Source: Endomicrobiia bacterium (lineage in GTDB: Bacteria > Elusimicrobiota > Endomicrobiia > PHAN01). Taken from it: a stretch of 6,061 nt of DNA. The translations under genes were made by a program, and so were the position numbers. Where the stretch lies: assembly GCA_030018875.1 (NCBI GenBank), contig JASEHK010000096.1:1-6061 (forward strand). Reading direction: 5' to 3'. This document shows positions 1 to 5,052 of this stretch, piece by piece. Below the pieces are notes generated by a model. It did not search any database and was not told the origin of the DNA. It saw nothing but the letters and a program-made list of their open reading frames with translations. Positions within the stretch are counted from its first letter, which is position 1, and each line of letters opens with the position of its first letter.

Positions 1-212
1 TGCTTGCCATTTTTTTTGTACATATAACCAACGCAACCGGTTCCACCGAAGGCGTCGAGCACTGTGTCAAAATCTAAATCTTTTGTGTAGTAATCTATCC
101 ATTTGAGGATTTTATATTTGCTTCCTTGATAGCGAGTAGATGGTAAAACGCCAGCGTTTTTCGTTGGAATCTCATTGAATAATTGTGACTGCTGTTGTTT
201 TACGCTTCTCAT
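1..212 (-). CDS. D12-class N6-adenine DNA methyltransferase, N-terminal fragment (cut by window edge)
   Basis: This is the first 70 codons of an S-adenosylmethionine-dependent DNA adenine methylase. I translated it from the ATG at 212-210; it runs off the left edge. Residues about 28-33 read RYQGSK, the motif-X-like segment of the MethyltransfD12 (Dam-like) family. Residues about 54-60 read LDAFGGTG, motif I of the SAM-binding fold (D-x-F-x-G-x-G type), followed by CVGYMYKK. The catalytic DPPY-type motif would lie outside the window. The start is 2 bp after the stop codon of the endonuclease gene (TAG-CT-ATG), and no Shine-Dalgarno sequence is visible, so translation is probably coupled to that gene. 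Its likely role is to protect the host by methylating the same site as the EcoRV-like nuclease (an inference from pairing). The motifs differ in detail from M.EcoRV as I remember it, whose motif I reads EPFMGTG, so it may belong to another branch of the family. Confidence 0.85.
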   Translation of the reverse strand, partial: MRSVKQQQSQLFNEIPTKNAGVLPSTRYQGSKYKILKWIDYYTKDLDFDTVLDAFGGTGCVGYMYKKNGK

Positions 213-214
213 AG

Positions 215-1009
215 CTAAAGATTTTTTATGTTGCGATATTTCAAATAATCTTTGAGGTTTGAATATGGAGGCCGTTTCAGCTTCGCGCTCCGTGCCATTT
301 CCAGTGTCATATAATTTATCCAGTAATCATCAAAAACCTTAACTCCCAGCGTAGAAAACGGCCCCGTTCCTTCTTTTAATTCGCTCATCTTTACACAAGA
401 ACCGATATTTTTTGTATTCCCACTTCCGGGCCGATCTTTGGCAATTCTGTATTTTTCTTGAACAAGAAAATCAAAATCCTTCACTACCGACAAAATATCT
501 TCCAAGTCATCAATGGTATAAACTTTATTTTCGTCTATCAGTTCTTCTTGTTGGGCATAGATAATGCCGAGAATATAATGTTTATCATATTCTTTGTATG
601 GAAAAGTGATATTTTTCTTTGAATCCCTATAACGAAAATATCCAGTGAAAGCTCCGAGCGTAAAACCTGAAATTGCTTCATGATTTTTTCTATAAGTGCT
701 TTTTAGGTCAAGAGCGATTTTCTTTTTATCTTTCGTAACGAAAGTAACATCGGGATAATGATTTTGTTCCGCAGAAAAAATCATTTCGTAGCCATTCTCT
801 TTCGCGAATTTTTGAATGACTGGAAACATCATTAACTCGATGATCTTTGAAACAACTTTTGTATCAACTGAAATAGTGTAAATGTTTTTCGTAATATCAA
901 TAAAACCCTTCACCGACCAATCACCGGATGGGGGTAGAGAGGACTTTTCTAAAATCTTCCGTGTGTTTGAGTAAATTCTTTTGAAAGTTATCTTGTTCCA
1001 TAAATTCAA
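215..1009 (-). CDS. EcoRV-like Type II restriction endonuclease
   Basis: This is a 264-residue relative of R.EcoRV (245 residues), a homodimeric Mg-dependent nuclease that cuts GATATC bluntly. The DTKV segment (residues 49-52) followed by a conserved Glu at about 58 matches EcoRV D36-V39 and E45. QNHYPD (82-87) supplies the first catalytic Asp, D87. ALDLK (99-103) supplies D101 and K103, equal to EcoRV D90 and K92. FTLGAFT (116-122) matches FTLGGYT. GSGNTKNIGS (195-204) matches the recognition loop GSGNTTNIGS with one change, Thr to Lys, so GATATC specificity is predicted. The open frame starts only at a TTG (1009-1007) without a Shine-Dalgarno sequence. An ATG-led N-terminus in the next frame (ATG at 1001-999) looks more natural and would join after loss of one base in a G5 run at 930-934, giving 261 residues. 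Whether the gene is intact is therefore uncertain. It lies 18 bp after ilvD and 2 bp before the methylase, and its AT-rich composition suggests horizontal transfer. Confidence 0.9.
   Translation of the reverse strand: MNLWNKITFKRIYSNTRKILEKSSLPPSGDWSVKGFIDITKNIYTISVDTKVVSKIIELMMFPVIQKFAKENGYEMIFSAEQNHYPDVTFVTKDKKKIALDLKSTYRKNHEAISGFTLGAFTGYFRYRDSKKNITFPYKEYDKHYILGIIYAQQEELIDENKVYTIDDLEDILSVVKDFDFLVQEKYRIAKDRPGSGNTKNIGSCVKMSELKEGTGPFSTLGVKVFDDYWINYMTLEMARSAKLKRPPYSNLKDYLKYRNIKNL
930..934 (-). other. G5/C5 homopolymer at the frame conflict in the endonuclease gene
   Basis: The plus strand has five G in a row here (CCCCC in the coding sense). The reading frame opened by the ATG at 1001-999 runs through this point and stops at a TGA at 923-921. 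The frame encoding all conserved EcoRV-like residues runs on downstream. Removing one base of the run would fuse the ATG-led 24-residue helix-like N-terminus to GDWSVKGF in the conserved frame. Such runs are typical places for slippage or sequencing error. The sequence shows the conflict; its cause is inference. Confidence 0.5.
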
Positions 1010-1027
1010 TGCGAGCGAAAAGAAAAA

Positions 1028-2677
1028 CTATTTCAGTATCGCGCCCGTCGAAGCGCTGGTGACAAGTTTCGAGTATCTCGATAGATACCCGTATTTGAAC
1101 TTCGGTTGGGGCGCTTTCCACGTGGCCATTCTGACTTTTATATCGGCGTCGGTGAGACGCACGTCTATCTTCCTTGACGGAATATCTATAACGACGGTAT
1201 CACCCTCGCGCACTATGGCGATGTGCCCGCCCTCGGCGGCTTCGGGGCTTACGTGGCCTATGCACGGGCCGCGCGTGCCGCCGGAGAATCTTCCGTCGGT
1301 AATAAGCGCAACGGACTCGGATAAACCCTGTCCCACTATGGCCGCCGTTACCGAAAGCATCTCTCTCATTCCGGGGCCGCCCTTGGGGCCTTCGTAACGT
1401 ATGACGACGACGTCGCCCTTTTTGACGCGCTTCTCGGAAACCGCTTTCATTGCGAGTTCTTCCGACTCAAACACGCGAGCGCGTCCCGTGAACTTGCGCG
1501 CCTTGTCCGAAACCGCCGACTGCTTTACCACTGCGCCGTGCGGGGCGAGGTTTCCGAAAAGTATCGCTATGCCGCCTTCCTTCGAATAAGGATTTTTCAC
1601 TCTTATTACTTCGGCGTCGAGTATCTTAGCGTTCTTGGCGATGTCTGTTATGTTTTTGCCGGATACCGTCGGAGACGGTTCGAGTTTTCCTTTGAGCGCC
1701 GACAAAACGGCCGGTACGCCGCCGGCATATTCGAGGTCTTCCATATAATAATCCCCGGCGGGTTCGAGTTTGACGATGTTGGGCGTGGCGCGCGATATTT
1801 TGTCGAACAATTCAAGGTCTATTTTGACGCCCGCTTCGGCCGCGATGGCCGGAAGATGCAGAACCGTATTCGTGGAACCGCCCATAGCCATATCTACGAC
1901 GATGGCGTTCTTGAACGCGTTGAGCGTGAGTATTCTTCGGGGTGTTACATTTTCTCTGACGAGCCGCACGATCCTCTGTCCCGATTCGTAGGCGATGCGG
2001 CGTTTCTTCGACGACACGGCCAACGCCGAGCCGCAGCCTTCAAGAGACATTCCCATCGTTTCCGTAAGGCAGGCCATAGTGTTCGCCGTGTAGAGTCCTT
2101 GGCAAGAGCCCGCGCCCGGGCAAGCCGATATTTCAAGCGCGGCGACTTCTTCGTACCCGAGTTTTCCGGCCTGAGCAAGGCCCACTGCTTCAAAAGTATC
2201 TCTGACGAGCGACCGGCGTCTGCCTTTGTATCTTCCCGTCATCATCGGGCCGGCCGTTACCACTATCGAAGGAATGTTCAGTCGGGCGGCGGCCATAAGC
2301 ATACCCGGGGTGATTTTGTCGCAATTTGTAAGGAGCACAAGTCCGTCGAGAGAATGCGCGCGCGCGACGACCTCGACGGTGTCGGCGACAATTTCCCTCG
2401 ACGGAAGAGAAAAATGCATTCCGGCGTGGCCCATCGCTATGCCGTCGCAGACCGCCGGAACTCCGAAAATAAACGGAACTCCGCCCGCCGCGGCGATACC
2501 GCGCTCGATGTATCTCTCAAGGTCGCGCATATGGATATGCCCCGGCACAAGGTCGCTAAAAGACGACGCGAGCCCTATGAAAGGTTTGCCTATGTCGCTC
2601 GGAGAAATGCCCGTGGCGTATAAAAGACATCTATTGGGCGCCCTTTGTATTCCCCTCTTAATCGTATCGCTTTGCAT
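1028..2677 (-). CDS. ilvD: Dihydroxy-acid dehydratase
   Basis: IlvD dehydrates 2,3-dihydroxy-isovalerate and 2,3-dihydroxy-3-methylvalerate to the keto acids that become valine (and leucine) and isoleucine, in the cytoplasm. The 549-residue protein is full length for the IlvD/Edd family. Visible landmarks are CDGIAMGH (77-84, a Mg-binding Asp), NCDKITPGM (118-126, an Fe-S cysteine and the family's metal-site lysine), CPGAGSCQG (186-194, a second Fe-S cysteine at C192), MAMGGSTNT (263-271), RYEGPKGGPGM (427-437) and TDGRFSGGT (460-468) with the proposed catalytic serine. Where [2Fe-2S] enzymes carry a third cysteine this protein has PGH (45-47), as in the E. coli enzyme, so an oxygen-sensitive [4Fe-4S] type is possible (inference). 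The ATG at 2677 is supported by a strong Shine-Dalgarno 9 bp upstream. The gene follows the small membrane protein gene by 21 bp and precedes the restriction endonuclease by 18 bp, so it probably shares a transcript with both. Confidence 0.97.
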   Translation of the reverse strand: MQSDTIKRGIQRAPNRCLLYATGISPSDIGKPFIGLASSFSDLVPGHIHMRDLERYIERGIAAAGGVPFIFGVPAVCDGIAMGHAGMHFSLPSREIVADTVEVVARAHSLDGLVLLTNCDKITPGMLMAAARLNIPSIVVTAGPMMTGRYKGRRRSLVRDTFEAVGLAQAGKLGYEEVAALEISACPGAGSCQGLYTANTMACLTETMGMSLEGCGSALAVSSKKRRIAYESGQRIVRLVRENVTPRRILTLNAFKNAIVVDMAMGGSTNTVLHLPAIAAEAGVKIDLELFDKISRATPNIVKLEPAGDYYMEDLEYAGGVPAVLSALKGKLEPSPTVSGKNITDIAKNAKILDAEVIRVKNPYSKEGGIAILFGNLAPHGAVVKQSAVSDKARKFTGRARVFESEELAMKAVSEKRVKKGDVVVIRYEGPKGGPGMREMLSVTAAIVGQGLSESVALITDGRFSGGTRGPCIGHVSPEAAEGGHIAIVREGDTVVIDIPSRKIDVRLTDADIKVRMATWKAPQPKFKYGYLSRYSKLVTSASTGAILK

Positions 2678-2686
2678 AAAATATTG

Positions 2687-2692
2687 ACCTCC
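2687..2692 (-). promoter_or_regulatory. Shine-Dalgarno of ilvD
   Basis: In the coding sense this reads GGAGGT, 9 bases before the ATG at 2677. It fixes the ilvD start. It lies in the 21-bp gap behind the upstream gene, which favours cotranscription. The restriction genes downstream lack any comparable site. Confidence 0.8.
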
Positions 2693-2698
2693 GAAAAA

Positions 2699-3061
2699 TC
2701 ATTCGAGTTCGAAAGTGAACTCCTTGGACTCGGGCTTGCTTTCTTCGGCCGGCTTGGGAGCGCGGGGGCGAGGAGACTCCGATACCGTCGGAGCGGCGTT
2801 AATATCTATCGTAATCTCTTGCGACTGGGCATGAGCCGCGCCCGATTTTTTCTTTTTATCGTCGGCTATCTCGGCTATCCTCTGCTGCGACGGCAAAATA
2901 ATATCCTTCAGCGAAATATCGGGAGCGGAAGTTCTTATCTCAGGAAGGACGTTGATATTGAGGCGCGCGGTAATCTCTTTGAGGAAAATCGCCGTAAGTC
3001 CGGCGACTATCAAAAGTATTTCGAGTATGACTATGTTGACGTGGGTCTTGGAGAAATTCAT
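2699..3061 (-). CDS. Small membrane-anchored protein of unknown function
   Basis: This is a 120-residue protein that I do not recognise. Residues about 8-27 form one strongly hydrophobic segment (VNIVILEILLIVAGLTAIFL, with a buried Glu at 14), consistent with a single N-terminal membrane anchor. The next part (28-65) is mixed and could fold. A basic run, DDKKKKS, lies at 67-73. The tail (about 92-120) is rich in proline, lysine and glutamate and looks disordered. There is no signal-peptidase or lipobox motif and no cysteine. The ATG at 3061 is backed by a GAGGGAG ribosome site 7 bp upstream, and codon use resembles the neighbouring biosynthetic genes, so it is probably a real host gene. It precedes ilvD by 21 bp. 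Its place among amino-acid genes may be chance. Orientation in the membrane cannot be decided from the flanking charges. Confidence 0.72.
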   Translation of the reverse strand: MNFSKTHVNIVILEILLIVAGLTAIFLKEITARLNINVLPEIRTSAPDISLKDIILPSQQRIAEIADDKKKKSGAAHAQSQEITIDINAAPTVSESPRPRAPKPAEESKPESKEFTFELE

Positions 3062-3068
3062 AATTTTT

Positions 3069-3075
3069 CTCCCTC
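3069..3075 (-). promoter_or_regulatory. Ribosome binding site of the small membrane protein gene
   Basis: In the coding sense this reads GAGGGAG, 7 bases before the ATG at 3061. It supports the chosen start and suggests the gene is translated on its own rather than by coupling to cimA, whose stop is about 240 bp upstream. Confidence 0.65.
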
Positions 3076-3122
3076 ATTAAAAATCTCTACTGTAAAACAG
3101 AGAGCCTATAAGTAAGAACGTT

Positions 3123-3228
3123 GTCATTCCCACGAAACTTGTCCCCGCATGTTTTTAGCGGAGAGTGGGAATCCAGTCTTTTCAATGTGTTGTAAAAATT
3201 TCTGGATTCCCGTTTACACGGGAATGAC
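3123..3228. repeat. 106-bp nested palindromic element (REP/MITE-like)
   Basis: The ends are a 9-bp inverted repeat, GTCATTCCC (3123-3131) and GGGAATGAC (3220-3228). Inside are two hairpins: ATTCCCAC (3126-3133) with GTGGGAAT (3165-3172), and ATTCCCGT (3206-3213) with ACGGGAAT (3218-3225) around a TTAC loop. A further inner pair, GGGAATCCAG (3167-3176) and CTGGATTCCC (3202-3211), links them. Such GTCATTCCC...GGGAATCCAG palindromes are scattered in many bacterial genomes, which suggests a non-autonomous mobile or REP-like repeat. It fills most of the 238-bp space between cimA and the small membrane protein gene. As RNA it could fold and affect stability or read-through between the two genes. 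No transposase is present. Confidence 0.75.
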
Positions 3229-3246
3229 GACTTTCGTAAGATACCC

Positions 3247-3274
3247 ACCTTCTTACTTCTCGCTTCTTGCTTCT
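3247..3274 (-). repeat. Heptamer tandem repeat (AGAAGNN x 4)
   Basis: In the minus-strand sense four heptamers stand in a row: AGAAGCA, AGAAGCG, AGAAGTA and AGAAGGT. The stretch is pure purine apart from the varying positions. It lies just behind cimA, between its stop codon and the palindromic element. It is a short microsatellite-like array with no evident coding or regulatory role. Confidence 0.6.
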
Positions 3275-3299
3275 ACAAAAAAGGGAATGTTCCGGCACG

Positions 3300-4913
3300 T
3301 CATATTTTTTTCTGCCTGTCCTTAAAGAGTTTGTATTCGAGCGCGTCGCAAAGAGCCAGCCACGAAGCCTCGATTAAATTTTCGGAAACTCCGACCGTGC
3401 CCCATGAAGAGCGCTCGTCGGCGGATTCTATCAGAACCCTGACCGCGGCGGCGGTGCCGGAAGTCGGATTTATCACGCGCACTTTGAAGTCGCGCAAAGA
3501 AACCTCTTTTAATTCCGGATAAAAATCCTCGAGGGATTCGTGCATGGCCTTGTCGAGCGCGTTGACGGGGCCGTCGCCTTCGGCCACCGTATATTTGAGA
3601 TTTCCGCCGACTTCGAGTTTTACCGTAGCCTCGGTTACCAGGCGCCCGTTTCTGTCGCTCTCGACGATGGTTCTGTAACTTTTCAGATTGAAGAACGGGC
3701 TGTATTTGCCCATGGTCTTAAGAACCAGCAGAGCGAAAGAACCGTCGGCGTCTTCGTATTGGTAACCCGCGGCTTCGTTTTTCTTGACGTTTTCTATCAG
3801 ACTGCGCGCCGCGGAATCGTCTTGCGCCAAATTAAATTTGAGTTCTTTCGCCTTGACGAGGACGTTCGATTTTCCGGAGAGTTCGCTCACAACTATTCTG
3901 CGGGTGTTGCCGACGAGCGCGGGGTCAACATGCTCATAGGTCGAGGGATGACGCTCGACGGCGGAAACGTGTATGCCTCCCTTATGGGCGAAGGCGTTTC
4001 TGCCCACATAGGGCTGGGTTTCGTCGGGGATTCTGTTGATGACTTCATCAACATAGCGCGAAAGTTCGGTAAGTCCTTTGAGCTTTGCCGAGGAGGCGCC
4101 GATGTTGAAGCCGAGTTTTATACTCAGCGCCGGAATGATTGAGCAAAGGTTGGCGTTGCCGCATCTTTCCCCGATGCCGTTGATCGTTCCCTGCACGAGA
4201 GTGGCTCCCGATTCCACGGCGACGAGCGCGTTGGCCGCGCCGCAGGCGGCGTCGTTGTGCGTGTGTATGCCCACGGACGGGCGTTTACCGTTCGCGAAGG
4301 AGGAGCGCGGCATATTTTTTATATGCTCTACGACATCGGCGACTATCCGCGATATTTCATCGGGAAGAGCGCCGCCATTCGTGTCGCACAAAGTTATATT
4401 GAAGGCTCCCGCCGACGCGGCGCGCTTTATCGTCGAGAGGGCGTAGGCGCGGTTGGCTTTGTAGCCGTCGAAGAAGTGCTCGGCGTCGTAAATCACATTG
4501 ATGCCTTTTGACAGGACAAAGGCGACGCTGTCGGCTATCATTTTAAGATTCTCGTCGAGGGTCGTGCGAAGAGCGCGCGTAACGTGCATGTCCCATGTCT
4601 TGCCGAAAATCGCGGCGGCGGGGGCGCCCGATTTGACGAGCGCGCGAAGGTTTGGGTCGTCGGAGGCCTTGTTGCGCTTGTAACGGGTGGAGCCGAAAGC
4701 CACGAGCCGCTGGCGGATTTCCTTTATGCGCGAGGCGCGGCGAAAAAACTCCTCGTCGGTCGGGTTGGAGCCGGGCCATCCGCCCTCTATGTAATCCATA
4801 CCGAAAGCGCTCAAACGGCGGGCGATTTTGAGTTTGTCGTCAACGGTAAAAGAAACGGCGGCGCTTTGCGAACCGTCCCTGAGCGTGGTGTCGTAAAGTT
4901 TTATTTTCATCAT
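3300..4913 (-). CDS. cimA: (R)-citramalate synthase
   Basis: The enzyme condenses pyruvate with acetyl-CoA to (R)-citramalate, the first step of the threonine-independent route to 2-oxobutyrate and isoleucine. The 537 residues match the long CimA branch of the isopropylmalate/homocitrate synthase family. LYDTTLRDGSQ (6-16) carries the catalytic Arg12 and metal ligand Asp13. YIEGGWPGSNP (41-51) is typical of this branch. HTHND (217-221) supplies the two metal-binding histidines, and GIGERCGNANL (246-256) and GRNAFAHKGGIHVSA (304-318) complete the TIM-barrel and linker motifs. Residues from about 390 to 525 fit the LeuA-type C-terminal regulatory domain, which usually gives feedback control by the end product. 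The start is the ATG at 4913 or the adjacent ATG at 4910; no clear Shine-Dalgarno is seen. It lies 105 bp behind lysC and upstream of ilvD, which fits an isoleucine role. A homocitrate or isopropylmalate synthase is less likely from the branch motifs. Confidence 0.93.
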   Translation of the reverse strand: MMKIKLYDTTLRDGSQSAAVSFTVDDKLKIARRLSAFGMDYIEGGWPGSNPTDEEFFRRASRIKEIRQRLVAFGSTRYKRNKASDDPNLRALVKSGAPAAAIFGKTWDMHVTRALRTTLDENLKMIADSVAFVLSKGINVIYDAEHFFDGYKANRAYALSTIKRAASAGAFNITLCDTNGGALPDEISRIVADVVEHIKNMPRSSFANGKRPSVGIHTHNDAACGAANALVAVESGATLVQGTINGIGERCGNANLCSIIPALSIKLGFNIGASSAKLKGLTELSRYVDEVINRIPDETQPYVGRNAFAHKGGIHVSAVERHPSTYEHVDPALVGNTRRIVVSELSGKSNVLVKAKELKFNLAQDDSAARSLIENVKKNEAAGYQYEDADGSFALLVLKTMGKYSPFFNLKSYRTIVESDRNGRLVTEATVKLEVGGNLKYTVAEGDGPVNALDKAMHESLEDFYPELKEVSLRDFKVRVINPTSGTAAAVRVLIESADERSSWGTVGVSENLIEASWLALCDALEYKLFKDRQKKI

Positions 4914-4921
4914 TATTATTC

Positions 4922-5052
4922 AGGATTAAGGATTAAGTCGCTCACGGAGTTCACTTTAAGAATAATGTGGCGGCGGATGTAAATCCACCAAATGATGTCG
5001 GCTTACGCCGACCGCTACTTAATCCTTAAGTTTTTCGTTTTTACTTAATCCT
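4922..5052. repeat. Inverted-repeat element with two tetraloop hairpins, overlapping the lysC 3' end
   Basis: A 13-bp perfect inverted repeat frames the space: TTAAGGATTAAGT (4926-4938) and ACTTAATCCTTAA (5017-5029). The left side begins with a doubled GGATTAA unit (4923-4936), and a third ACTTAATCCT lies at 5043-5052 inside the lysC coding end. Between the arms are two hairpins: GGCGGAT/ATCCACC (4972-4978 with 4983-4989, one mismatch that is a wobble pair in the minus-strand RNA) and GTCGGC/GCCGAC (4997-5002 with 5007-5012). In the transcribed sense the second has a GUAA loop of the stable GNRA class. There is no U-run directly behind it, so it is not a classic terminator. It may be an inserted repeat or an RNA structure between lysC and cimA. 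Confidence 0.6.

Noticed and set aside
981..1397. Plus-strand open frame of 138 codons across the ilvD/endonuclease junction
   Set aside because: It overlaps two supported genes on the other strand and has low-complexity, Ser/Pro-rich content.
1538..2623. Long plus-strand open frame of 361 codons opposite ilvD
   Set aside because: It lies wholly inside ilvD, is rich in Arg and His as expected from the antisense of a GC-rich gene, and shows no recognisable motif.
3076..3122. Possible promoter for the small membrane protein gene (TTATAG-like box in the minus sense)
   Set aside because: No -35 box at proper spacing could be found, so the match is no better than chance.
3123..3228. CRISPR-like repeats
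   Set aside because: The repeated segments are inverted and nested, not direct repeats with regular spacers, and no cas gene is present.
3276..3299. Possible terminator behind cimA (GGAACATTCC followed by a T-run in the minus sense)
   Set aside because: The palindrome leaves only a 2-base loop and 4 pairs, too weak for a terminator hairpin.
3540..4142. Plus-strand open frame of 200 codons opposite cimA
   Set aside because: It is the antisense shadow of a well-supported gene with no family motif.
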